55,945 nucleotides of DNA from Galactobacillus timonensis (lineage in GTDB: Bacteria; Bacillota_I; Bacilli_A; Erysipelotrichales; Erysipelotrichaceae): the NCBI RefSeq assembly GCF_900240265.1, contig NZ_LT964739.1, positions 1-55,945 of the forward strand, given 5' to 3'. Positions 1-6,097 of this stretch are shown piece by piece. The position numbers and the translations under genes were made by a program. The notes beneath the pieces are model-generated. The model made no database searches and was not told the origin of the DNA. It was given only the letters and a program-made list of their open reading frames with translations. Numbering within the stretch: position 1 is the first letter of the stretch; the number at the start of each line of letters is the position of its first letter.

Positions 1-422
1 ACTCCGATGATCTGCAGCAGAGTGTTTGCCTTTTCCTTCGCACTCGAATTGATAAACTTCGGGAGATCCAGCGCAAATGAGGAAATGAATGTGTCTAACA
101 ATTTCTGACCTGCTTTTCTTCCAGTAGTATCAGTCACTTTCAATGCGCTGTTTTTGCCAGAACGTTCTACCAGGATCCCGTTTGAAAGCTGGATCTGAAT
201 ATGAGGATCCACCATTGATCCTTCACGCTTAGGCTGAGATGGCTTGTACTTATCTCCGCCAAGTGCCCACGTAATAGCATCAAGAATCGATGTTTTCCCC
301 TGATTGTTTTTGCCGCCGATCACGGTCAATCCGGTCTCCGTCGGCTCGATCTTTACAGCCTTGACGCGCTTCACATTTTCAAGCTCGAGGCTTGTAATCT
401 TAACTGTGTTTTCCTGATTCAT
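1..422 (-). CDS. Phage-encoded Rad50/SMC-like ATPase (partial)
   Basis: This is the N-terminal 140 residues of a P-loop ATPase whose C-terminus lies beyond the left edge. A Walker A motif (GKNNQGKTS) sits near residues 38-46, after a beta-strand-rich start typical of the AAA_23/RecF/Rad50 ABC-ATPase head. Its ATG overlaps the stop of the preceding 50-aa gene (ATGA), so it belongs to the leftward early operon of the prophage. Phage proteins of this kind usually act with a nuclease or single-strand annealing protein in DNA recombination. That role is family inference, because the rest of the gene is missing. Confidence 0.7.
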   Translation of the reverse strand, partial: MNQENTVKITSLELENVKRVKAVKIEPTETGLTVIGGKNNQGKTSILDAITWALGGDKYKPSQPKREGSMVDPHIQIQLSNGILVERSGKNSALKVTDTTGRKAGQKLLDTFISSFALDLPKFINSSAKEKANTLLQIIG

Positions 423-571
423 TTTGTTTCCTCCCACTCTCTTAATTCTTTGAATTCTTCATATTCGTCACAATCCCGATAATCAGGTACGGGATCATCG
501 TCTTCATCCGGGTAGAAAGCCGGTTCATATTTGGCGTACCATTCTTCCGCCAGTTCATCGATGTTGATCAT
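419..571 (-). CDS. Small acidic phage protein, unknown
   Basis: A 50-aa, strongly acidic protein (run of Asp/Glu around residues 21-45). I chose the internal ATG at 571 rather than the upstream one at 649 because the longer version would overlap the previous gene by about 95 bases. The chosen start overlaps it by 17. The stop overlaps the ATPase start by four bases. No family was recognised. Its place in the compact leftward operon supports it being real. Confidence 0.45.
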   Translation of the reverse strand: MINIDELAEEWYAKYEPAFYPDEDDDPVPDYRDCDEYEEFKELREWEETK

Positions 572-848
572 TTCTTGCCATCCATTTCTCTTTCTCAACG
601 ATCGGATCTCTGGGCGTGCGGGCGATGTAGTAGTATCCGCGTTTTCCAACAGAATGACCGAATGACAACTGTTCTCGCGGGTAATGCTTCTTTTCGATCA
701 AGACCGGCTCATCGATGATCGTGGCAAGCACGCCCTCGATCTTATCGATTCCAAACTCTCTGATCAGCTCCGGAGGAAGCAGGCTGTTGCCATACTGCCG
801 CAGGTTCTGCACCGCCCAGCCGTTAATTTTGCTCAGATCCATGTACAT
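555..848 (-). CDS. Phage hypothetical protein
   Basis: A 97-aa soluble protein beginning MYMDLSKINGW. An ATG further upstream (950) is possible, but the one at 848 is preceded by a GGAG box at good distance and overlaps the neighbour by only 26 bases. No family was recognised. It lies inside the leftward prophage operon between two other small genes. Confidence 0.5.
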   Translation of the reverse strand: MYMDLSKINGWAVQNLRQYGNSLLPPELIREFGIDKIEGVLATIIDEPVLIEKKHYPREQLSFGHSVGKRGYYYIARTPRDPIVEKEKWMARNDQHR

Positions 849-1032
849 CGGCTTTCTCCAGCCCTTTGAGTATCGCCAAGGCTTTCTCAAGGCCGGCGAT
901 GCGCTGATTAATGTGGTCACAAACGGATTTATCAATGGAACTGGGGACAATCATCTTTGCCCACTCGAGACACCCCATTGCAAGGCTGATCTCAATCCTT
1001 GCGTCCATGATTTTCATTTCCATTTCCGTCAT
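823..1032 (-). CDS. Phage hypothetical protein
   Basis: A 69-aa predicted helical protein with a strong ribosome binding site (AAGGAGACGG) before ATG 1032. The start overlaps the stop of the preceding 96-aa gene by four bases (ATGA), which suggests translational coupling. No function is recognised. Confidence 0.5.
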   Translation of the reverse strand: MTEMEMKIMDARIEISLAMGCLEWAKMIVPSSIDKSVCDHINQRIAGLEKALAILKGLEKADVHGSEQN

Positions 1033-1319
1033 TTTTCCGTCTCCTTGCGCATGATCATGTGTTGCCTTGTGAGTTCATTGCGACATTCCGCAGCCAATGT
1101 GTAGGCTTCGCTTGTGTCACGGCTGCATAACTGGATGCCTTTGTAGCAGTCCTCAATCCGTCTGCTGTTGCGCTCAGCTTTTGCTTTGGCATCGCAGGCC
1201 ATTTTGTCGATGGCGTCCATTGCTGTCGTGAGCGTCTGGATCTGTCGGATTGTTACGTAAAGCAGGATTCCGAGGATGAAATCAATAACAGCCAGAGAGA
1301 TGATTACCCCGTGGTTCAT
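1029..1319 (-). CDS. Single-pass membrane phage protein
   Basis: A 96-aa protein with one hydrophobic segment at residues 4-22 followed by a charged helical, probably coiled-coil tail. GGAGAAGATC precedes the ATG, and both ends overlap neighbouring genes by four bases. The topology (short N-terminal anchor, long cytoplasmic helix) resembles spanin or holin-like accessory proteins, but no sequence motif supports a specific role. Confidence 0.5.
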   Translation of the reverse strand: MNHGVIISLAVIDFILGILLYVTIRQIQTLTTAMDAIDKMACDAKAKAERNSRRIEDCYKGIQLCSRDTSEAYTLAAECRNELTRQHMIMRKETEK

Positions 1320-1546
1320 GATCTTCTCCGGTTCAGATCAGGGAATTCCCGGATCTCTTTGTCGAAGGTTTCCTGCCATTCCGGATCAAAGGCTTGGCGG
1401 TATGCGTCATGGATAAGATGCTCACCAATGCCGGTCGTAAGCAGCTCAATAAGGATCGCTGACAGCTCATCTCTGATTTCTTCACCTTTTCCGGTGATCT
1501 GACATTTTGCAGGTCGACTTTTATCTGTGAAATTGCAATAGATCAT
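1316..1546 (-). CDS. Phage hypothetical protein
   Basis: A 76-aa soluble protein starting MIYCNFTD, with a good Shine-Dalgarno sequence (GAGGAG) upstream and a four-base overlap with the next gene. No family was recognised. It is part of the prophage early operon. Confidence 0.5.
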   Translation of the reverse strand: MIYCNFTDKSRPAKCQITGKGEEIRDELSAILIELLTTGIGEHLIHDAYRQAFDPEWQETFDKEIREFPDLNRRRS

Positions 1547-1558
1547 TCGCTTTTCTCC

Positions 1559-1714
1559 TCAAATCCCGCTGCAAATCATGATCGTCACCAGCGCAATGGT
1601 GATCCCGATCCCGAAGCCGATCATTGCCGATTCGATCCAAGTGTTAATCCAGTCCGGGTACTCTTCTGTGTATCCGGTCCAGTCGGATACTAAATCATCA
1701 ATAATTCTGTTCAT
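1559..1714 (-). CDS. 51-aa C-terminal-anchored small membrane protein
   Basis: A short reading frame of 51 codons plus stop. An acidic, Trp-rich N-terminus (MNRIIDDLVSDW) is followed by one hydrophobic helix at about residues 31-50. A GGAGG box sits just before the ATG, and the ATG overlaps the stop of the upstream HTH gene. The strong ribosome binding site and the coupling make it likely to be real. Function unknown. Confidence 0.5.
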   Translation of the reverse strand: MNRIIDDLVSDWTGYTEEYPDWINTWIESAMIGFGIGITIALVTIMICSGI

Positions 1715-1953
1715 TGTTCTTCCTCCGCTTGTTTTTTGATGAGATTGAGTGACAGCCCTGTCACTTTGCTGACCGACGTGAGCCGCACCTTAGTCGGTTC
1801 AACACGGTATTTCAGCTCTTCTGTGTCGATTCCATCCGCCAGATCGTAGATCCGCCGCGCCTTGTATTGACTGACGCCAAGCAGACGCTGGATGTCGGTT
1901 TTAGTCAGGTAAAGCTGATTAGCGATCTGCTGGCGGGTTTTGCGAGGGATCAT
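1711..1953 (-). CDS. Helix-turn-helix phage protein (excisionase/regulator-like)
   Basis: An 80-aa basic protein with an HTH-like stretch around residues 16-35 (LTKTDIQRLLGVSQYKARRI) and a second helical region toward the C-terminus. It overlaps the antirepressor gene upstream by four bases and has GGGAGCG before its ATG. Size and charge suit a small DNA-binding regulator or excisionase of the element. Which of the two cannot be decided from sequence alone. Confidence 0.55.
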   Translation of the reverse strand: MIPRKTRQQIANQLYLTKTDIQRLLGVSQYKARRIYDLADGIDTEELKYRVEPTKVRLTSVSKVTGLSLNLIKKQAEEEQ

Positions 1954-2717
1954 ACAGCGCTCCCGCAGAACTTATTGACGAAGAAAACCTGTCCTTTTCC
2001 TGTCACCTTTGGTGTTTTGGTAATACGAACAGATCCGTCAGGATTCTGGAAGGTGGATTCTTTGATTTCAAACAATCCCATTTCCATTGAGCGCTGCGTT
2101 GGCATGTTCCACGATGCGCCTTTCTGTTTGATCAGCCATCCGTTGTCGCGCAGCCACTCAAACAATCGTTTCTGTCCGATGTCATGGCCGTTCTGCTTGA
2201 TAATCTTCGCCAGATCGCCGATCAGGATGGAACTCTTGGATGCGGATACGGCTTCGGCGAACAATGCCTTGGGTTTCATTTCCTCGTTCTGCGCTTCGAG
2301 TGCCTTCCGCTTCTCCTGTTCCTCCTTCAACGCCTGTAACAAACGGATTCCGTTGTCAGGATTAGCGATGATGCTTTCGATTGTTTCAGGCGTTGCGTAG
2401 GCGCCGTGCTTGCGGATGGTGGGAATCACCTCATCGAAGATCCAGCTCTCAAACTTTTCCGCTGCGGGTAACTTGCTGGAAGCGATCAGGCGATACATAT
2501 CCCCTTCTGAAATGATGCGAACTTCCTGTATTCCGCCCTCAGTCGGAAGGGGGTAGCGTTTTGCGATACCCTTGCAGTGCTTTGCCATTGCATCGTTTGC
2601 ATTTGTGTACCCAAGTGCAATCGCCACGTCTCTCCCTACGAAGTAAGGCTCGCCGTTGATCTCTGTGGTCCTGATGGTTCCAAATTCCTGATTGTTGAAA
2701 ATTTGTAATTCTTGCAT
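1950..2717 (-). CDS. Phage antirepressor (BRO-N plus ANT/KilAC domains)
   Basis: A 255-aa protein. Residues 1-110 match the BRO-N fold (EPYFVGRDVAIALGY). After a charged linker, residues from about 135 match the ANT/KilAC C-terminal domain (NGHDIGQKRLFEWLRDNG). Such proteins counteract the prophage repressor during induction. The start was set at 2717, which has GAGGAAAG upstream. An upstream alternative at 2786 has no comparable site. It is the first gene after the Cro-like gene and sits downstream of an operator copy at 2806-2822. Confidence 0.85.
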   Translation of the reverse strand: MQELQIFNNQEFGTIRTTEINGEPYFVGRDVAIALGYTNANDAMAKHCKGIAKRYPLPTEGGIQEVRIISEGDMYRLIASSKLPAAEKFESWIFDEVIPTIRKHGAYATPETIESIIANPDNGIRLLQALKEEQEKRKALEAQNEEMKPKALFAEAVSASKSSILIGDLAKIIKQNGHDIGQKRLFEWLRDNGWLIKQKGASWNMPTQRSMEMGLFEIKESTFQNPDGSVRITKTPKVTGKGQVFFVNKFCGSAV

Positions 2718-2805
2718 TCTTTCCTCTTTTCTGAGGCTTATAATGCTTATGGTTCGTGGGGAACCCGCGGTGCTGCCTCTTAGCATCGCTTTTTTGTTGT
2801 TACTT

Positions 2806-2822
2806 GTGACCGTTCCGGTTAC
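2806..2822. promoter_or_regulatory. Phage operator copy O1
   Basis: The 17-bp imperfect palindrome GTGACCGTTCCGGTTAC, between the Cro-like and antirepressor genes. It is identical to the copy at 3068-3084 and related to the perfect palindrome at 3098-3114. It is a likely binding site for the repressor or Cro-like protein. Confidence 0.7.
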
Positions 2823-2838
2823 TTTTTGACTAAAAAAA

Positions 2839-3051
2839 TTAAGCCTTAATGTTTTCTGCTGGAATCCCTGTTCGATTAGACAGCTTTTGTAAATCCTTGG
2901 CTGTCATTTTCACCCTTCCGCTAGACACCGAAAGCAAATGGCTTTGGTCAATTCCAGCTTCTTTTGCCAATTCAGCGATTGACATGTCTAGCATTGCGGC
3001 TAACGCCTTGACGTTTAGCTCAATATCGAGTTTCTTCTTTTTCTCGCTCAT
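2839..3051 (-). CDS. Cro-like HTH regulator
   Basis: A 70-aa XRE-type protein with a lysine-rich N-terminus and an HTH at about residues 17-55 (ALAAMLDMSIAELAKEAGID). The ATG at 3051 follows a good AAGGAG site. It is transcribed leftward from a promoter whose spacer is an operator and lies opposite the repressor gene at 3193, the usual cro/cI arrangement of temperate phages. Operators lie on both sides of the gene. Confidence 0.75.
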   Translation of the reverse strand: MSEKKKKLDIELNVKALAAMLDMSIAELAKEAGIDQSHLLSVSSGRVKMTAKDLQKLSNRTGIPAENIKA

Positions 3052-3067
3052 TTATTCTCCTTTCTCT

Positions 3068-3084
3068 GTGACCGTTCCGGTTAC
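3068..3084. promoter_or_regulatory. Phage operator copy O2
   Basis: GTGACCGTTCCGGTTAC between the Cro-like start codon and its promoter, in the early transcribed leader of the leftward operon. Identical to the copy at 2806. Confidence 0.7.
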
Positions 3085-3091
3085 ATGTCCT

Positions 3092-3120
3092 ATAGTAGTG
3101 ACCATTTTGGTCACTGTCAA
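3092..3120 (-). promoter_or_regulatory. Leftward early promoter with operator as spacer
   Basis: On the minus strand a perfect -35 TTGACA (3115-3120) and a -10 TACTAT (3092-3097) are separated by 17 bp. The spacer (3098-3114) is exactly the palindrome GTGACCATTTTGGTCAC. Bound repressor would sit squarely between the two hexamers, giving tight repression of the Cro-antirepressor operon. Confidence 0.8.
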
Positions 3121-3192
3121 CATTAAAAATGTAGTTTTTTTTATTTGAATGTAATACACTGCACTTAGAAAGTAACCAGTGAGGAAACGGAT

Positions 3193-3408
3193 ATGAACGA
3201 TGATTTTGATGTCAGATTAGGAATGCTGCTAAGAGAAGAACGAGAAAAGAAAGGCATTACGCTTCAAGAAATAGCAGATAAGATCGGTGTCACAAAAACG
3301 ACCGTTTCAAGATGGGAGCTTGGGGCAAGATCAATGTACGCTTCTTCTCTAAAAGATTATTGCAGGGCGTGTGGAATAGATATCAATGAAATTATTAGCC
3401 ACGTGTAA
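3193..3408 (+). CDS. Short XRE-family repressor
   Basis: A 71-aa single-domain HTH protein (GITLQEIADKIGVTKTTVSR at about residues 21-40). It lacks the peptidase/dimerisation domain of CI-type repressors, so if it is the lysogeny repressor it is not inactivated by RecA-stimulated self-cleavage. It is divergent from the Cro-like gene, and 140 bp of shared control DNA contain two full operators and a half site near 3172. GAGGAAACGG upstream supports the start. Confidence 0.7.
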   Translation: MNDDFDVRLGMLLREEREKKGITLQEIADKIGVTKTTVSRWELGARSMYASSLKDYCRACGIDINEIISHV

Positions 3409-3471
3409 TTTTAGGAATGGATGAATAGTTTTGTATCAACGCTAACAGCGAATAAATAGGAGGAAAATAAT

Positions 3472-3744
3472 ATGTTTGGAAACAAAGAATCGAAGCAGGA
3501 AAAGCAGGATGCTAAATTGCAGGAGTTGATGGATAAGTACGGACTAGGCGATGTATCCCCTGAGTATGCGGATGCTGTCAAAAAGATTGCCGCAGAACTG
3601 GTCGGAACCGGAATGATGGAAACAGGCATGCGGTTATCGATGACGGCAAAGGCTGAGGATGCGCTCCCTGTTTACTATCTGCGTGCCATTATGGAGCAGA
3701 ATTTTCTCATCATCCGTCAATTGGATGCGCTCTTGAAAAAATGA
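3472..3744 (+). CDS. Phage hypothetical protein downstream of repressor
   Basis: A 90-aa predicted all-helical soluble protein with a charged N-terminus. A strong GGAGG site precedes ATG 3472. It lies between repressor and integrase on the lysogenic strand, a common place for lysogeny-maintenance or superinfection-related genes. No domain was recognised. Confidence 0.5.
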   Translation: MFGNKESKQEKQDAKLQELMDKYGLGDVSPEYADAVKKIAAELVGTGMMETGMRLSMTAKAEDALPVYYLRAIMEQNFLIIRQLDALLKK

Positions 3745-3763
3745 TTATCCATGCCTTTATCTA

Positions 3764-3803
3764 ATTGCGACCTAATTGCGACTTTATTGCGACCAATTGC
3801 GAC
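3764..3803. repeat. Four helically phased ATTGCGAC repeats
   Basis: ATTGCGAC occurs at 3764, 3775, 3786 and 3796, i.e. spacings of 11, 11 and 10 bp, about one DNA turn each. The array sits 15 bp before the integrase start codon. This layout suggests a protein binding cooperatively on one face of the helix: integrase, excisionase or a repressor of int. Confidence 0.75.
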
Positions 3804-3818
3804 TAAACGGAGGCACAC

Positions 3819-4859
3819 ATGATCGGAAAAGATGAAGCACGCGGCACCTGGTACGTGCAGGTCAAAGTGAAAGATCCGGTTTCCGGGAAATGGAAAGCGA
3901 TACGAAAACGCGGGTTTAAGTTAAAACGTGAAGCACAGACTTGGGAGGCTGAACAGAAAGCATCCCAGAGCTCGAAAGACAGCACTGTCAGCTTCTCCGC
4001 AATGGCTGATGAATATTTATCCAGCATGGATACATCTGCGCCTACAGCCGCCCAGAAACGTGCTAAATTCAGGCTTTATTTCTCTGATTATATGGATCGC
4101 TCCATTTCCTCCATCTCTAAGAGTGAGATGATGCGGTGGCGGCAATGGCTTAGCGGTAAGGAATTATCAACGCAAACGAAGAATCTGGTTCTCCAGTACG
4201 TCAAAGCTGTGTTCCGTTATGCTGCGAAGATCTATGGCATCCAAGATCCGGGAATTTATCTGAAAGCATTTAAGAAAACAGATGCAGAAGTTAATCAGGA
4301 AATGCAGACATGGACACCAGAAGAATTCGAAAAATTCTCTGCTTCTGTGCGCTTTCCTGTATATCGGATTTTCTTTGAATTTCTATACTGGACCGGATGC
4401 AGACGCGGCGAAGCACTTGCGATCACGAAAGACCGCATCACTCCCGACGGACATGTAACGATCAGGGAATCAATCAAACATTTCTCAGATGGAGCAAAAA
4501 GTACAAAGAACAGGAAGATCCGCACCATCCAGCTGGACCCGCAGCTGATCAAAGACATCCGGCCACTAATGGAAGCAGATGGAATTTATCTTTTTTATGG
4601 AGACCGAACACTTCCGATCACAAACATCCAGCGAGAATTTACTCTGGCAATTAAAGCATCTGGTGTGAAGCCGATCCGGCTCCATGATCTAAGGCATTCT
4701 CATGTTTCCAATCTTATCGCTGCCGGTGTTCCTGTCCCTGCTGTAGCGCAGCGAATAGGTGATACCATCCAGCAGGTTGAGAAAACCTATGCTCACATGA
4801 TGCCTGATTCCGAACAATTCATGAACGATCAAATTGCGAGACTGCATAAAAAACAATAA
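3819..4859 (+). CDS. int: Tyrosine recombinase (integrase)
   Basis: A 346-aa phage/ICE integrase. An N-terminal AP2-like DNA-binding region (residues 1-50) is followed by a SAM-like core-binding domain (about 55-150) and a catalytic domain. Catalytic residues are visible: Arg in TGCRRGEA, the HDLRHSH box (His-x-x-Arg) and the Tyr nucleophile in EKTYAHM near residue 327. It points at the 3' end of tRNA-Gly 64 bp downstream, the expected geometry for an element integrated in that tRNA. Confidence 0.92.
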   Translation: MIGKDEARGTWYVQVKVKDPVSGKWKAIRKRGFKLKREAQTWEAEQKASQSSKDSTVSFSAMADEYLSSMDTSAPTAAQKRAKFRLYFSDYMDRSISSISKSEMMRWRQWLSGKELSTQTKNLVLQYVKAVFRYAAKIYGIQDPGIYLKAFKKTDAEVNQEMQTWTPEEFEKFSASVRFPVYRIFFEFLYWTGCRRGEALAITKDRITPDGHVTIRESIKHFSDGAKSTKNRKIRTIQLDPQLIKDIRPLMEADGIYLFYGDRTLPITNIQREFTLAIKASGVKPIRLHDLRHSHVSNLIAAGVPVPAVAQRIGDTIQQVEKTYAHMMPDSEQFMNDQIARLHKKQ

Positions 4860-4862
4860 AAA

Positions 4863-4881
4863 TGGTGCCATTTTGGTGCCA
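4863..4881. repeat. Paired TGGTGCCA repeats beside the attachment site
   Basis: TGGTGCCA occurs at 4863 and 4874, 11 bp apart, between integrase and tRNA-Gly. The position matches the arm-type integrase sites that flank the core in an integrated element. Confidence 0.5.
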
Positions 4882-4891
4882 CGAAAAAGAA

Positions 4892-4916
4892 AAACCGCAC
4901 TGTTATGCGGTTTTTT
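4892..4916. terminator. Bidirectional terminator of int and tRNA operon
   Basis: A perfect 8-bp stem (AAACCGCA / TGCGGTTT) with a 6-nt loop, A-rich on one side and T-rich on the other, placed to end both rightward int and leftward tRNA transcripts. Confidence 0.75.
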
Positions 4917-4922
4917 AGACTA

Positions 4923-4996
4923 TGGAGCAGATGAGCGGAATTGAACCGCCGTGTCCACCTTGGCAAGGTGGCGTTCTACCATTGAACTACATCTGC
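4923..4996 (-). tRNA. tRNA-Gly(GCC)
   Basis: A 74-nt cloverleaf including encoded CCA. The anticodon loop is TTGCCAA. Acceptor stem GCAGATG/CATCTGC. Its 3' end faces the integrase, so it is the probable attachment site of the prophage. It is the last gene of a Ser-Asp-Gly tRNA operon. Confidence 0.95.
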
Positions 4997-4997
4997 A

Positions 4998-5074
4998 TGG
5001 CGGTCGCTATGGGACTCGAACCCACGACCTCCTCCGTGACAGGGAGGCGTTCTAACCAGCTGAACTAAGCGACC
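4998..5074 (-). tRNA. tRNA-Asp(GTC)
   Basis: A 77-nt cloverleaf with acceptor GGTCGCT/AGCGACC and encoded CCA. The anticodon loop contains GTC. It lies one base from tRNA-Gly. Confidence 0.95.
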
Positions 5075-5078
5075 AATC

Positions 5079-5169
5079 TGGCGAGGAAAGAGGGATTTGA
5101 ACCCTCGCGCCGGTTTCCCGACCTATGCCCTTAGCAGGGGCACCTCTTCGGCCTCTTGAGTATTTCCTC
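5079..5169 (-). tRNA. tRNA-Ser(GCT)
   Basis: A 91-nt type II tRNA with a long variable arm, anticodon GCT and encoded CCA. It is the first gene of the three-tRNA operon. Confidence 0.93.
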
Positions 5170-5210
5170 ATCTGCCAAGCGCACTCTTTCGTCTCTCACA
5201 GTGCTTTGAT

Positions 5211-5239
5211 AATATACCATGCACTTTTGAGATGTGCAA
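5211..5239 (-). promoter_or_regulatory. Promoter of the Ser-Asp-Gly tRNA operon
   Basis: Minus strand -35 TTGCAC (5234-5239) and -10 TATATT (5211-5216), separated by 17 bp, about 40 bp upstream of tRNA-Ser. Confidence 0.65.
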
Positions 5240-5330
5240 CAGAATTTCGAACGAATTTTCGCGAGCCGCGGAAAGTTTTTCCCCGGCCCGCAAATACTCC
5301 GTTTGTAATACGTTATTTACCTGCTTCTTT

Positions 5331-6035
5331 TTACTCTGCTGCTTCGAGCGCAATCTTCATCATGTTGGTGAAGGACTTCTGGCGCTCCTCCGCCGTCGTC
5401 TCCTGGTGCGTCACCAGACTGTCCGAAATCGTAAGAAGACATGCCGCATGATTGCCAAGCATGTTTGCATTGTGGAACAGCGCAAAGCTCTCCATCTCCA
5501 CGGCAAGGCAATGATTTTCTTTCACCCCGGCCATATAGTCATCATTGAGATGATAGAACACATCGCCCGAATGAATGTTTCCCTCATGAAGCTCAATGCC
5601 AAGCTTCTTCGCAGCCTCTTCAATACGTCCGTTCAGTTCCTTCGACGGGTACATGATATTGCCTTCCGTCCCGTCCATTGCCTTCGCATACGTCGACTCC
5701 GAATAGGCACCGGTCGAAAGAACGACATCAAACAGCTTCAGATCATCTACATATGCACCGGCAGATCCGACACGGATGATATTGTCCACATCATAGAACT
5801 TGAACAGCTCATAGGAATAAATGCCGATCGAGCCCATTCCCATGCCCGAAGCCATCACCGAAACACGCTTCCCGTTGTAAATTCCCGTATAACCGTAGAT
5901 GTTTCGTACCGATGTCACAAGCTTTGCGTCCGTGAGAAAGGTCTCAGCGATGAACTGTGCCCGCAGCGGATCGCCCGGCATCAGTACCGTTCTGGCAAAA
6001 TCGCCCTTCGCTGCAGAATTATGCGGTGTAGCCAT
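5331..6035 (-). CDS. deoD: Purine nucleoside phosphorylase, DeoD type
   Basis: A 234-aa hexameric-type enzyme that splits purine (deoxy)nucleosides with phosphate in the cytoplasm, for salvage. Family markers are present: phosphate-binding MPGDP (19-23), SGMGMGS (63-69), the VEME nucleoside-binding motif (Glu180, Met181, Glu182) and catalytic Asp205, at positions nearly identical to the E. coli enzyme. A GGAGG site precedes the ATG. It lies 62 bp downstream of the MurF-like gene and may be co-transcribed with it. No other nucleoside-catabolism genes are adjacent. Confidence 0.95.
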   Translation of the reverse strand: MATPHNSAAKGDFARTVLMPGDPLRAQFIAETFLTDAKLVTSVRNIYGYTGIYNGKRVSVMASGMGMGSIGIYSYELFKFYDVDNIIRVGSAGAYVDDLKLFDVVLSTGAYSESTYAKAMDGTEGNIMYPSKELNGRIEEAAKKLGIELHEGNIHSGDVFYHLNDDYMAGVKENHCLAVEMESFALFHNANMLGNHAACLLTISDSLVTHQETTAEERQKSFTNMMKIALEAAE

Positions 6036-6097
6036 GATTTATATTCCTCCGTTTTTCCATTTCGATTATATCAGCGGATACTGTATACCGCCTGTTA

